Below are positions 24,201 through 39,200 of a stretch of 64,000 nucleotides of DNA, one piece after another. The stretch lies in contig VWYX01000214.1 in the NCBI GenBank assembly GCA_013396525.1, forward strand, positions 310,001-374,000, given 5' to 3'. Every line of letters starts with the position of its first letter. Position 1 is the stretch's first letter. The stretch comes from Chaetorhynchus papuensis. Taxonomy: Eukaryota > Chordata > Aves > Passeriformes > Rhipiduridae. Under the pieces are notes generated by a model. That model was not told where the DNA came from, made no database searches, and saw only the letters and a program-made list of their open reading frames with translations. Made by a program: the position numbers and the translations under genes.

Positions 24201-27200
24201 TATACAATCACATCCCACAGGATAAATCCCTCTGTCTCAGGGCTTGGGTGCTCACACATCCTACACACCACACCACGGAGCTGCCAAGTTCAGCCCTCCA
24301 ACAAGCTGCAAGTGATTCTGAAATGGTGGAACACATGGCTACCAAAACCTCCTTCCTCCCAACCACCAGGACAGCAGTTCCTCAGCTCACACCCATCCCA
24401 TCTGTTCAACGTGTCCCAGTGCCACTGGGTGAGAGGCTGTGGGCAGAAATCATCCATCAACACAGCACTGAAGTCTGCTCATGGAAAGGCCGAGAGAATT
24501 GGTGTTCAGCCTGGAAAAGAGGAGGCTCTGGGGTGACCCCATTGCAGCCTTCCAGTACATGAAGGGAGACTACCACACATCTGAAGAGGGACTGTTTACA
24601 AGGGTATGAAGGGACAGGACAAGGGGGAACAGATTCAAACTGAAAGAGAATAGGTTTAGATGAGTTATTATGAATAAATTCTTCCCTGTGAGGGTCGTGA
24701 GGCCCTGCCACTGGTTGCCCAGGAAAGCTGTGGCTTTCCATCCCTAGAAGTGTTCAAGGCCCTGCTGGATGGGGCTTGGAGCAACCTGGTCTAGTGGAAG
24801 GTGTCCCTGCCCACGGCAGGGGGCTGGATGAGGTGATCTTTAAGTTCTAACCCAAACCAGTCTGTGATTCTGTGACAGGGTGGCGAATGCAGCAGCCTCT
24901 CGTGCCTCTCATCTTTGGTGTCAGAGGATATAAAGCCATCAGAGACATTTTCCCAGCTCATGTTTTGCATTGTGGCCAGTTTCCTATAGGACATATTATT
25001 TTCATTCTGGGCACAGAGAGCATTTTACAAAACAAAGCCATTCTAGACCGTTAAAGAGGCCCAGACTTTTAAAAGCCTCTAATCTCTGGTAAAGCAACAA
25101 CCACCATGAACGGTTCAAATGTCCAAATATTGCTATAAAAGCAGACAAGTAATTGCTCAGTGAAGGGAGTTTCCACATCCGTGGTTAAACTCGGACATCT
25201 GTAACTACGGGGTATTTGCTGTGTCTGCCTATGTGCAAAACTTAACTACAAAGTTCAGCACTAAAAAGCCTCTTCCCCTTTCCTCCTCTCCACTCCCGCC
25301 GAACACGTGTTCAGAGCAGTGGAAATTATACATGCAGCGGGAGAGGAGAATAAATAACCCACCAAGTCATCTGAGGACATGTGCAAGCACCAGCACATCC
25401 TCACCCACTCAGCAGCCTCTAACACCACCCCACCTGCCCCCTGAGCTTACCTGATCCTGCTCTTCCTGGGCAGAGATCTCCCCTTTCCCCCCCCACCCCA
25501 ATCTGTATTCCAGGGGGTTATGTCAGGTATATCCTTGCAGTGGTGGCATAACTACAGCAGGAAAACAAGAGGAGGAGCTGCAGGATGAGGTGGTGTGTTT
25601 GGAACTATTTGACTCGAGTAGTTAAAGCTCATCAGGTCTCATCTGTTGGAAATCAATCTCACCGTTGTGCTGTCGACCCCTGCTGTAACACCAGCACAGC
25701 AAAGGTCAGCCAGGTACCTCCTGACAAGTGACAATTCCTAGTGTTGCACTCCCATATGCAACAGTGGCATTTTTCTTTGGAAGAAATAAAGATATTCAAA
25801 AAAGCAAAGTAAAAAGCCTTACATCAATAAGGTTAATAGGTAAAAACTTAATTAAGCCTTTTTTTGTCAGTACCAGAAGCAGCATACATGTTATCCTCCC
25901 CTGGGAGCACCGCAAGCAAGCTTGCCTTGAACTGAGACGCAACCACTGACCTTACTGGACTGTAAAAAGCAAGATAGTGGATTGAGAGACCCCTCACCTC
26001 CTGCAGGCACTGCAGCACTGAAAAACAATGTCAGATCATGCTAAATGCTCATCTACTCCATGCCCTAACAGTGAGTAGTAGTGGGTGTTTTAGGAAAAGA
26101 ATACATAAATCAGATCATGTAAATTAATTCACCCCCCACCCCCTCCAGCCATCAGTATGTAGGTGTTCTCTCAATATTTACCTAACAGTGGGCTCCCTCA
26201 CATGTACTAAATGTAAACTGAGGCTAAACCAAGATGTTTATCTCCCTGGCTGGAAAACACATAAGTTATGACAAAAATCCCTTACTAAGGTTTCGCATCT
26301 TTTGAGCGGGAGTCTTATCACCATAATCCTGTGGATGGTCAAAACCATGGGAAGCCTTGCTAATTAAAATGTTATAAACACAACACCCCATTGAAGAAGA
26401 AGCTGACAGCCTGACTCTGAAAAGGGAAAAGGATTTAAATACCCTTTTCTGCTTCTCTAATATCAGTGCTGCAGAGTGAAAGCCTAATCTTTCCTATTAG
26501 AAAGCTTTTCTTCAGTTCCCCTCAAAAGTTAAGCTGGAGGCACAAATCAGCCAGGTGGAAAACAGCCACCTCCACAAAGATCACATAATTCACACGGAGT
26601 TTCTCTCCCAGCAGAAGTTGCTCCTTCTGTTGCTTTTGCCAGCCTGGGCACAATCTGGTCTCTGCACTCTGGTTCCGATCCCAGGAGAGGCTCCTTGCAA
26701 AGCAAACATGGCACATCAAACACAGGCTGGGACTTATGTTTGATCCAGCTGCTGCTGTGCCCTCTGAAACTGGATAAAGGTTTGAAGATCAGAGAAAGGG
26801 CCAGCCAGGGCTAGGGGCTGGCAGCACTATGCTGTCTTCCAGAGCATCACAGAAGAGCCATGTTAATGGGCAGCTCGTCTTTTAAGATGCCAACCCATCA
26901 ATATTGCCTGAAAGAGTAAGAAGGAACAATGATGCTCTGAATCTAAAAAACGTTTTTTCCACTCATGAGTGTGAAACAGCACTATCAGCAGTCTTGGAAA
27001 TGCAAACATGTAATCATCCCTGCATCAAATCAGACAGAACTGTGCACTGGAGGTGAGGCCTCTGTTTCTCATCCAAGTGCTGAAGCAGGGCAGATCCATC
27101 TTCCTTGTTTTCTTGCCAGATCTAGGACATAAATTCATCTCAGTTCTCAGTGATTTGAGGACTGAAGCTGAAAGATGATGTTTCAGTGTGGCAGCAGTGA

Positions 27201-30200
27201 GAACAGGATCAATGAGGTTCACACAACAATATTGGTGAACACGACAGTGTTCAGCTGTTGCTACAAAAGCCCACCACAGGCTTCTTTCTAGAATTACACA
27301 ATGATGCCAGAGCTCTGGTGGTACCAGTAGGTAAGCCAGAAAAGCACCTTTTGAGGGGCTCAGTTTTCTTCAGTCTCTTGGCTACAGCAGTGCCAAGGAC
27401 AGCAGGACAGCTCTGCAGAGCTGGAGTGACCAGTGTATGGCTGCTGGGAGCATCCACATCTTCAGGAGGGGAGATGGCTGCAAAGCCAAGGGTACAGCCC
27501 AGTGCTGGGGCTGAGGCAGGAATAGCTGCTTTTTATCCTTCTGTGAGAACATGAGAGAGCAGGAAGAAGGCAGCTTGAGAACCTCTGAAACAAGTATTCT
27601 GCTGCCTCTTCAAGTCTCCCAACCAGTTATGAACTCCATACAGGTTATTTTGCATAGAGTTTTAATCCCAGCCGCCACAGAGGTTTCCAGGCACGCACAG
27701 AGCAGCTTTTCCACATTTGCTCTTACATGATTTTTCCTGGAAAAGTTTTTTTTTCCATGGAAAAGTTGTTTTTAGATGTTTGCTTGCAGATGTTGACACC
27801 TCTAAAGCAAGGCACCACGGCATGGTTGCACAAGGCTGAAAAATGTCAATGGAAAAGCCTTTCCACTCATTTTTATAGTGAGTAACCTTACCATTCCATC
27901 TCTGCAAGTTTGTGCATCCATTTGCAAAACCTCAGGATATATCTGTTTGCCAGAGAGACCAAGGATGGCAAAGAACTGTCTCAGCTTGCACAGAGAGGAG
28001 ATTCCAGAAGAGAAGGATTTTATTTAAAAATTAGAAGAGGGATTTGAGAGAGACAGGAGAAACCTGAGCACTGAACTGAGGCCGTCAGAGCCCCAGACTG
28101 GCACTGTGACTGGAGTGCCACCTCCTATCTGTCCCTTACCCAGCAGGACACAGTTTCAAAAGGCAAAATACATTAGTCTGGTCATATTCCAGACAGGTGC
28201 TTCCCTCTGGCTGTAGCTGAACATGGTCTTCCAGCAGAAGTACAGTCTAAAAGTCACCCCAGCCCCACTGTTCCCTCCTCACAATGGAGCCCTCTCCCTG
28301 CCATTTCAGACCTACCAGCATTCAGCTACTCCATAATCCACTCCTGTCACACTGACCTACATAAGAACAGGCAAAAAAGATAAAAAAAACAAACCCCAAA
28401 ACACTTCTTACTGCATGGCTCCTTAAGAGCCTTAACCAACTGATTCCCTCCTCCCCTCACTGTTACAATCATCACTACTTCCTTGTGCTTAGGCAAGCGA
28501 ATTTCCATTGTAAAACCCCCTGTTAGTCCTTCCCACTTACTAAACTCAAGAGAAAAACGCTGAGATGTGATTTACTAGGGAAGGAAACCATTTAAATCCA
28601 TTATTCATTAAAAACAGGAAAAGAAAACTAACAAAGCAACTTTGATCTTCTCCATGATTAATTCATGCGCCAGAAGCCCTCTGATTTAGAAGATCTCAAA
28701 CCACGCTGGCTGCAGAGCAGAAGCAGCAGTAACAGAGTGGCAGCATTTGTAAGTCAAAGCTCCCATCACTTGTGCAAAATCCTGGAGAAAAGCAGCAGGG
28801 AGATCCTGAGCCCTCCCTCGGGGCTCCTGCGTGTCACAGCCATCAGCAGCTCACGTGCTCGTGGGTGGCTCCATAGAAGGGATCACAACTCGCTCTAAGG
28901 AGGTCCTGGCCACACAGGGAAGCACGAGATCCAAGTCAAACCTATTTTTAACCAAGTGCAGTTTAAAGCTATTTTTAAAGTGGATGCTCTGGGGACATCC
29001 CCCTTTTGGGGCATGGGGAAGTTGGCTGCTTTGGTATTGAAACAAGGGTGTCCATACAAGGTCTGACAATCAACTAAATCTGCTTAAAACTCACACCTTT
29101 ATGTACAGGCACAGCCATTTGCTGGGGACACAGGTTTAACATCAATCTTAAAGAAGGAGGAGCAGGAGGATTCTCTCTATGGAACACAAAGACAAAACAC
29201 ACAAAGAAACCAGGATGAACCACAAGCCAGTTGAAATGGGAATATCAAGCAGCTTGTGTCCACAGGGTCCCAAAGTTGTGCAGCATCTCCACAAACAGTA
29301 ACCACGTTCCTCGACACATTCCTAGGATGACATCTCAAGCCTTCCCTCACCAAGGGCACTGCACCTCTCCACAAGAAAGCAAACTGTACCCCAAAGCACA
29401 ACTGGAATCTAGTCAGGAACAAAGTAACTGGGAAAGCTAAACCAACAGGACAAGTTAAACATTCCCCTTTTTCTGCCACTGGGGCCTCCAACTGCTGTCA
29501 TGAGACGCCTCAGCTTTTCCCCAAACCCCGAAGGTGCACTGGGGCTCACCAGGCAGGATGACCAACACCTGAATCACCACCCTGCAACACCTGGATCCTC
29601 CTGGTGGACTAGTCACCCCACAGCCGCTGGTCCGGCAACAAACTCCGCTCTGATCACACAGCTGACCCGGGAGCTTTGGAGATCTCCATGTGGCAGATTG
29701 CTAATGAGCCCTCTAATTGCAACAGCCTTAAGAAGCAGGTTGTTTACCATGTCGCTCTCCCACGCAGGTTCCCACACACCATGGGCTGAGCAAGACACTG
29801 CCGCAGCAAAGCATCTGTCAAGAAAAATAAATTCAGCCTCTTGTATTCCCAGCTCACTGGGAAGAGCTCTGCCAAGAAGCAGCACCTCTTCTCATCAACA
29901 CATCCCCACCTTGGCAAAGCAGCAAGGAAACACTCACTGCTCAGGCTGGGGATTGCACGATCCATCCTGAAACTCCTGCAGATGGCAGGGACCATGGGTG
30001 CCCTGCCCCTCACAGCGCCAGGGGATTATTGTGATTTCCCAGAGGGATTTCCCAAGGGCTGCAGGCCAGCAGTGGCACCTTCAGGAAACGCAGCTGTCCC
30101 CAACAGCTTCCCAGCAGCTAACACAGCCAGACCCGATCGATCTCCCTTCCCCATCTCCTCCCAAACATGGTTTTCACCCTGCAATACATATTTCTCCACT

Positions 30201-33200
30201 TCTGAAATACATCACTGGCATTTCAAAAGCGGATGTCTCAAATTCAGACAAATACAGCTTTAAAAATGCTGGCTGCCACATGGAGAGGGTGTTGCTTGCC
30301 TTGGCTCGGGTTCACAGAATCATAAAGGTTGGAAAAGACCTCCAAGCGAGTTCAACCCTTGACCAAACATCACATTGTCAACTAAACCATGGCACAGTGT
30401 CCCACGTCCAGTTGTTTCTTGAACACTTCCAGGGATGGGGACTCTACCACCTGCTTGGGCAGACTGGTTTCAGCAGTTCCATAATGTGACACCCCATAAT
30501 TTCATTCTCCCAAATGGGTGGCCCTTTCCAGCAGGTGTAAGAGCAGGAGCAGTAAGTCATATCCTGCCTCCCCGCAGGCTCTCCCATCCCACTCCTCTCA
30601 ATTAACAAACAAGCAAAGGTGGGTGAGAAAGAAGAAAATCACTTTCACAGATTGTGAGAGACACCCAAAACCTGTACATCCCTTTGTCTTTTTTCCCAGG
30701 CCTTCAATGGGGAAGGAACACTTTGGGAGGGAATTTGTTTAGGCTCAAATGACAGGAGATGAAAGCCAGCCTGTGGTTTGACGGTCACAACAGCCCTCGC
30801 ACAGGTTGAAGCAGTTCTCCCCACACACAGCACCCTGCCTTCCTTCCAGCACTCCCTCCCACACTGCCATTTTCCAGCCAGAACATGGGACACAGGAATT
30901 TCTCTGCCATGGACCTCACGTGCAAGTTGTCATCAGCCCTTTAGGATTCAGCACTGGACCCTTTCCTTGAAGGACTTGTTTTGCCCACTTTGCCTCCCGT
31001 TCACAAGTGAAATACAGAACCAGAGTCAATGCAAGTAAAAACAGGTGTAGGACTAAACTGAGGCCCTGGATTCCTCACTCTCCACCTAAGAACTCTGAGC
31101 TGCGCAGGCTGGACAAGAAACATTTTTCTGCCGTTATCCTTGCTGACCTGCAAGTGTGATCTGCAAGTTTCTACTGTGAACTATAGGAAGGACACATTTT
31201 AGACACAAAAATCCAGCACTGGCTGACTTTAAGGAGTTTGATTTTCTAGTGATACTCTTCAAATGAAAAGGTTTCTGGCTTTAAGGCAATTTCCTACATT
31301 TTATAAACAAAGGAAACTATCATTGGAAGCAAGTTCATCTGCTGGAACGGGAGCAGTCTCCCCGGTCCTGGCTCAGCAGCAAGGCTGTGGTTTTGAGCAC
31401 ACAGCTCCAGGGAGAGAGGAGAGCACTCACAGGGGAACACACACTTTCCAGGAAAGGATTATGCTCTGCTGTGTGGATCTGTGCTAGCGACAGGCAGACA
31501 CACATGCTCAGCAGGTCTGGCAGCTAGACGGCAGAAAAGAGCTGAGATTCCGGGATTAGAAACAGTTCCAGACTCCAGCAAGAAACAGGCTTTGATGGTC
31601 ACAGCTACACTGCTGCTGCTGCAGCCTTTCCTTGTCCCCTGCAGCTCCTCTACAATCCCTCTGTCCATATTCTCCTCCTCCCACCTCATTTAACCTTTTG
31701 GGCTTCTTTAAGCTGTTTCCCCCTGACAACTCCTGCCCATACCCATCCACCATCACTCCCCAGACCAGTCTCCTTCTGTCTCTCCTTATACTCCTTATCT
31801 CTGTCCTTCCAGACCTTTAGGGCTCCATTTATTCTCAGAGCAACTTTTCCCAGTGTTCCCATCATTCACTGCCCTTGCTCCTTGTCTCAGCAGATGGGGC
31901 AAGGAGAGCAGGACACCTGCTCAGCCAGATCTCCTGCCTTCCTCCCTCCTCTACACCACTGCTGGGGTTCCCCCTCCTGCCCCACTGCAGCACCCAGGGC
32001 AGGGCTGAGCTCAGTCACAGAGAATTCTGGCCCAAAAAACCAACCACAGCCCTGCTCCAATTTCCCAGTCCAGACAGCTGGTGCAGAACTGGCCCCACTC
32101 AAGGCAGCCCCAGGGAAACCCAAGAGCATCCTTTTCAGACAGACAGATTTACCCTCAATTATGAAACTGCCTCATTCTCTTATCTGCAACCAACAGCAGT
32201 GCTGGCAGTGCCAGGAGCAGCAGCCACCGAGGTGGGAACCTGCTCAGTGCAGGTGGTGTCCACAGCCCTCCAAGCCATGCTGATGGCATGCAGTTTATCC
32301 CACATCACAAATGAGCAGATTTTCCCCAAAGACAGCAGACAGGGACAGCAGAAGCTTTCATCCCTCCCTCTCTTGCCTCTGCCAAGCTTGAGGTCACCCT
32401 GGCCAAGCAACGTCAGGATCTCTTTGCTCTAAGCTCTGTTTTGATTCAGCATTTCATTCTGGAAAACAAACAGAATCATTGCTGCTGAAGCACTCCAGGA
32501 AACAAAAACAGCTGGCACTGAAGAGCAGGAAACTCATTATTTTATGCTGCGCATGGTCTGGAACAACCTAAAACAAGGGTGTATAAACTCAAAGTGTGAG
32601 TATTCATCTTCTAAAGCACACCCAGAAGATGAGCTCTGCTTCCTACAGCTCCATGCCAGCTCACCTAATGCTGAAGAGCCTGTTCTGCCCTTTGCTGTTT
32701 GGGACACGTTGCCCCCCTCCAGCGAGGTGCAGGACTGAACTGCACAACGCCCTCACCATGCAGCAGACTGATGCTGCTGATCCTCCTCATGTCTGCAGAG
32801 CCAGAGGGAACCTTGGGTCTCCCCAGAAGCACTAAAGATGCCTGAGTAACTCCCAGGTAAATTCAGGTAATTAAACACTGTGACACAACAGCATCTGGCT
32901 CCCTCCAGGTGATACGGACTTCTGGATGCTGGACAGACTGGGCTGCCAGGCTCCCAGACACAAGGAAAATCCTTGATTGAGGTGCTACCTAAATCAGGTG
33001 TCTCCTCCAGCAGCTAGAGTTGAGAGACTCGGATATTAAATGGGATACAGTCTAATTTGATAGTTGGTGGAGCTGAAGTTATATGTATTTATAATTATAT
33101 ATATAACAAAACAAACAGCATGGTTTGGTTTGGTTGGCATTTTTTTCCTCCAGTTTCTGGTACAGATTTACAGACTGACCCCTGGTAAAGCACTGGGGCT

Positions 33201-36200
33201 TTTGGACAGCCATTTACCTATTTCATCAGCCAGGCACTTCACAAGCTGAGGTCTAGAGAAACTCAGGCACAGCCACGAGGTGTGCTAGTGTACAGGGCAA
33301 CCCCCTTCATCCCAGTCCAGGGTGTCATCCACGTGTCCTCAACCACACTGGGTCCAGAGAGGGATGGCCATGAAACAGCCATCAGGGTGCAGCAATCAGG
33401 GCTGTGCCATCACCCCTGGATCCCAGCACTCACCTCCTGTGGCTCCATGTCCATCTCCTTCCATCCCACACTCACCATCCTGCCCCACTGCAGCCCAAAC
33501 CCCGGCTCCAGCACAGCCCTGTCCTCCGAGGCCGAGCAGGTTTAAGCTCCTCTGGGAGCTACCGTCACCTCTTCCAGGAATCAGCATTAAAATAAAGCAA
33601 AGAAACCTCTGTTCCTCATTATAGCCAGGAACACTGAAATCCCAGGGCTGATTGCAAGCTTGCATATTTATCTCCAGGTTTCAGAGCCCAGACAAAACAC
33701 AGTCCGCTGAGGAAGTGAGGTTAACCCTGATATTGCTGTTTGTTGCATTTTTTACAGTGCCTGGATATCTCTGCAGTTGGCAGATCGTGGCAAGTCATGA
33801 ATTACTGACAACAGCCTCTTGGCATTAGACACACTGCAACAGCTGTGGGGCTCACGTGCATCGTATTCTGAGAAATAAAAGTAGTCTTGTGGATATGTAG
33901 CAGGCTGGGGTGCTGCTCTCCTCCTGGCTCTGCATTACAGTCCCTCCATAAACATCAAGCAAATCACTTCATTTCCCGGGGTCTGGCTCTTCCTGCTACC
34001 AGGAATAAACAGCTTTGTTTGTTTGCCTTCCTGCTGAAATCCTTTTTCCCTGAGAAAATTCAGAATTTACCAAACTTGCCTTGTCTTTTTTTTTTTTCAT
34101 GGAGAGGCATAAGTGAGGTATCAGAGTGCCAGGGTGCAAGAATACTTGGGTTCTCTCCACAATACTTACACGTGAAATGCAATGTGTACATTTTGAAGGT
34201 TTCACTTTGAAATACAAAAAACGAAACTCCTGGAGGCTTCAGGACAAGGAGAGAGCTGCTCTTGCTTCCACTGGCTTGGCTGGTAAACCTCTGTTGGGGT
34301 GTGCAGAGTGTGACCTCCAGGAAAGCAATACCTGCTCAGGACTTCAAGATCAGCCTGTGGAAACCTTTTATTTTTTCACCTGAGTGACATTTTATTTTTT
34401 AACTTAATTGACATCTTTCAGCAAGGCTGGGGGATCCACTGAAGTTCACCTGCCTGCCACACAGAGATGCACAGCATCTGTGGATTACATTCCTGGTCCC
34501 TGCAAGGGCCCAATCTTCTCAGGGCACACTTGGGGTGTATTTTCTCCCCCATGGGACTCAACACTGTTCTGACCTATCTCCATCTGAAAATACAGAGCTG
34601 AACCAACACGGAGTGGATCTGGAAATCCCTTGCCTACAGCAGGCAGGTGTGACAAGCGTAAAGCACTGGGAAAAGTGCAGACATTGGAAAAAAAATACCA
34701 GAGTGTAGAAATACACCTCCTGCTGGTCTCTGCCACCTAAGACTTTGGACTAGACATTAAAGACTTCCATGTCCTCACACTGTGAACCAAAGACAGCAGA
34801 ACTTTCTTTATCTTATTCTGCACTGATATGGCCTGTTTAGACCAGGAGGGTTTTTAGGTGGTGTCTACTACAAGCTTTAAAACTCTTCTTGAGCCAGTAA
34901 ACCAAAAGAGAAGACTGGCCCAAAAAAACCCCAGGGGATGAGAACAGGGCATTTTTTTATTCCTGGTTCCTAGTTTCCAATATTTATTCCCTAATCTATA
35001 AAAGATGGGCTGAAAGCAGTCATTACTGCAGTTTAAAGAGGACTGGGTAAAACTCTTTTCCTCCCTGTTGTGCAAGAGCCCGAAAACAGATCTGTCAACA
35101 GAAATTTTATGGGGCTGAGAAGCTACATAACAGTGCATAGCAAGGATCTTGTCAGCACAATACCTGTGTACCACCTGAGATTTTAAGGCTGCAGAGCTTT
35201 TGTGGCACCTGAGAAAAGGTTATTTCTTATAAAACACTTTGTGTTAAATAAATGTATTCTAAGAAAAATATCAGCAAAAGACCAAGGGTCTTGATGTCTG
35301 AGAACAAACCATTCTGGTGTGCCAGCTGCAAAACAGAGAAACATTTCCTGATCCAGAAGCAGGTCTGAGCTTCCTGAACCTGCTTCTTACGTTACCCATA
35401 GGTAAGCAGGTTCAGCTTCCTCCTTGCGGGGGGTGGAACTGGATGATCCTTAAGGTCCCTTCCAATAGGATTCTGTGACTCCTTGCTGCTGCAAACCCTA
35501 CCAACATGAAATATTTAACACTGGGTGCTATATCCGCTCTACCAACTCGCTTGGCTTTTCAATATTCTCGTCGTTCTATTTCTTGCCCAGAACTCGAATT
35601 TGTCATTGTCTCTACTGACACTGAAAGAAAAGAAACAACCACTACTTACCTCACAACGATAAAATTAAAACTGAACTTCAAGCCAGAATTATCACTTTGA
35701 GTGACAATTTGAAAAAAAAAAAAAAAGGCAAATTGCAAGAGTTCAAAGCACTAAAATAGAGGCACTCTGTTTTCTACAGGGCTTGCTTCATTCATTAATT
35801 CAGTCAACTACTTCATTTGTATTAATTTAATTAGCTTTGCTCAGAATTAAATAGAGCAAACAGAAGGAGAGGTGGCAAACCGAGGGCACGCAGCACACCT
35901 TGCAGGCAAAGCAGAGAGGGGACTGGGCTGGCTCTGGGACTCCAGAGCTGCAAGGAGAGAGGCTCAATCCATCCAGACACACACCTGGGGCCTCTCAGTG
36001 TCCAGCCTGACATTGCTGCAGCCAAACAGCCTGGCCCAGGCACCATCACCAGCTCTTGGGTATCTCTTCTAACTTCTCACAGGGGTCCAGAAGCATCAAC
36101 CACAGCAGTGGTTCACCCACACTCATTTTATTTCAATTTTTTATTTCAAATCAATCATATCCTACCCAAGAAGAGCTAATTCATGGTTTGCCCTTTCACA

Positions 36201-39200
36201 GCTGAAACCAACATTCAGTGGGAAAAAGCAACAAGCAGGTCTGAATTAATCTCACCAGCTGAGCAACACCCTCTGGGGCACCCCAAAAGCACTAGGTGTT
36301 TTAGAGAGCAATAAAGCAGATTTTTTTTTTTACCTTTAAAGAAGGCCTGCAAGAGTTGAAATCTTGTGGATTATCTCAGAGATCTGGGCACACACAGGGG
36401 ATCACAGGGAGGGAGGGAGGGAAGCAGGATGCTCTGGGTTCTGTCAAACCACAGCTCCTGCAGTCCCCAGGGCTGGGCAGAGCTCGGTGTGGTCCCACAC
36501 ACTGCACTCTGCTCCTGTTCCCAGCTCCTCAGCTCACAACGTGCCTCACATCCACGGATGGGGCACATCCACAGCAAAAACACACCTCAGGGGAGGCACA
36601 TACATTATTTTTAAGAGAGCAGAGGCAAGGACACACAAAGAGAGACAGAGAGAGCTAAGAAATGCTAAAGATACCCTTGAGGGGAAAAAAAAATCTTATT
36701 TATTTCCAGAGTAAAAAGAATAAGGAAGTTTTTAAAAGGAATCATAATTTTGATGACTTGAAAAAAAATCCTATTATCAGGCAGGGTGAAATAAAGAAAA
36801 CTCAGAAAAAGAGTAAATAAATTGATTTGAGAAGGGGCAGGAAATCAATCCCTAAGAAATTCCTGAAGTCTGGCAGGCAGAAACTAGTCCTGACCTTCTC
36901 TATAAAACAGCCTGCACTGAAACAGCTCTTGGGCCAGTGAGGGAGATGCCTGGGGAAGATGCTTCCCTCCACCCCAGCTGGGTGCCAGGGCCACCAGGAC
37001 CCAGGGATGTGCCACCCTTGGGGAGCTCAGGAGTTGGACCCGGCTGATCCTTGTGGATCCCTTCCAACTCAGAGTAATCTGTGATTTCTGTGAGAGGTAA
37101 TCTCCTCCCAAGGTAAGGAGATTTTCATTTCAATTTTGCACTGGTTGCTTTACACAGGAAACGTCAGCTGAATGAGGGGAGTTAATATAATCAGCTACAG
37201 CTTAGCACAGCAAGTATATCCAAGCAGAGAACACAAAGAGAGGCAGGTATAATTCCTCTAGACCTCCCTCACCTCCTATTGCTCTGTTGCTTTCTTCTTC
37301 TGAAAAGCTACACGTATTTTTAACACCTCAAACAGGCAGGGTAGCACTGATGGACACAAAGGCCATATGGGAACCTGAAGAGAAGTGACCTCTTCCCAGC
37401 TGTGTGTCTCCTACGCTGCCCTCACACCCTCAGCAGCCCTCAAACGCCACTGTCGGACTCACAGGAGTGACACCCTGCTGCCCCATCCCTGCTGTGGGTG
37501 AGCAGAACCAAATTTCCATTTTGGTCAGAAGAACTTTTGATCAAACCAAAAAACCACCACTCCTAAAGGTAAAGCCCAAGCACCACCAGCACTGCCTGTT
37601 TTGGGTAAGCAGTTGAAGACAACAAAACAGGACAGTCTCAGGTGGGCCTAAAACCCCAGTCTTTACTGTTTGGTTGGGGTTTTTTGGGTTTTGGTGATTT
37701 TTCTTCTTATCCCCCCTATTTCCTCCCTCTCTTTACTCACTTTTTGGACTTTTACTTTACTGGAGGTAGACAGTGGTGCTGGAGACCCCATGAATTTGGC
37801 TCTTTCCATAAACAAAACAACGAGCTAGGCATAAGAAGTCATAGGGAGCAGGGAGGATGTGGCAGTTGCTGCCCTCCAGATCAGAGGAACAAGTGGGAAG
37901 CCGCTTTTTGAGCTTTCAAGTCGTGAATTATTCTCAAGACTTCTTTCCAAAAAAACTTAAAAATTTCAAATACAATTCTGAGCCTCCACATTTCCAGCAA
38001 ATAAACATGATGCTATGAGTGAGGCCTCACTGTTTATCAGAAGGAAACCCCTCCCTCATGAAAGCCTCCTTTACCCAATGACTGGGAAGAGTCAGTATCT
38101 GCAATCAGGCTTGCCCTGGATTAAGTCTTTTCTTGGAAACTCTAAATGTGACCATACATGGGAACGACCAGACAAGAAAAAACCCAAGAGCTGTCTTTGA
38201 TCTTCCTGTTCTGTAAGCCTACACATCCTCAAGAACAACAGGGGAAACAAAAGTAAATTACTTCCAACACTTCCCATTTCCCTCGGAAAGCAGTAGCTGT
38301 ACAAACATCTGAGTTCTTCATTTCTCATCCTGTTAACAACATGCTCAGCCACCAGCACAGATCTGAAACACACTCTGGATTTATGCTCCAGCCCACCATC
38401 CCTGCTCAACCCTGCTTTAAATGGCCAGGCATGACACTCTTGCATGTGGATACAAACTGCAATATAAGTCAGTAAAAGCCCTCCAGTTTCTTCTCTTTCC
38501 ATCCCTGGCTCTGTCATAGGCAATTAAAGCCAATTTCTAACGTCCTTTTCACCCCTGCAAGAAATTCCTCCAGGCCTCCCCAGCACACCCTGGCACTCTC
38601 CCTGTTCTCTGGTTACAAATCCAAAGATTTCCTGGGTTGCTGCAGCACAGCTCACATCCACGCTCATAACTGGTATCACAATAAACAACAGGGAAATCAA
38701 AACCATCACACTATAAAATACAGTTACCAAAAAAAAAAAGCTGCCCAGATACTTTTTAGGGGCATCTGTCACACTAAAAACTTGCAAGTTTCCTGTGCGA
38801 AGTGAGCCTGGGAAACAGAAATGCTCGTGAAGTAGATGGGAACCATTACAGAATAAAAATCATCCAGATGTTTTAAACACATTCTATTTTAAACATGCTC
38901 CACTTTCTCCTCAGCTTGCCCTTCAAGAGGCACCCAGGTGAAAAGCACAAGTGACAGAAACAATCTGTCTGAAGGACAACTTCAGGGAAATAAACCAGAG
39001 CGAGCAGGAACCGGCTCCCCAGGTCTGAGATCAGAGCAGAGGGCACACACAGCTCCAGCTGTCACCAACAGCCCCTGCCAGATTTCCCCCACCACTCAAG
39101 AAACCTCAGGCACACCACAGCATGTGGCCCCTGAAGAATCCAAACGTCTGCACTGCCCTGGAACTGATGGCAGGAACACAGAGCAGAGTCCAGCTATGAA

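Noticed and set aside
31875..32432. 185-codon open frame, the longest in the window.
   Set aside because: The translation is Pro/Ser/Leu-rich and low in information, typical of a GC-richer intronic stretch. The same region is also open in other frames.
38092..38523. 143-codon minus-strand open frame in intron 2.
   Set aside because: No family resemblance, and no splice partner fits between exons 2 and 3, whose phases already match perfectly.
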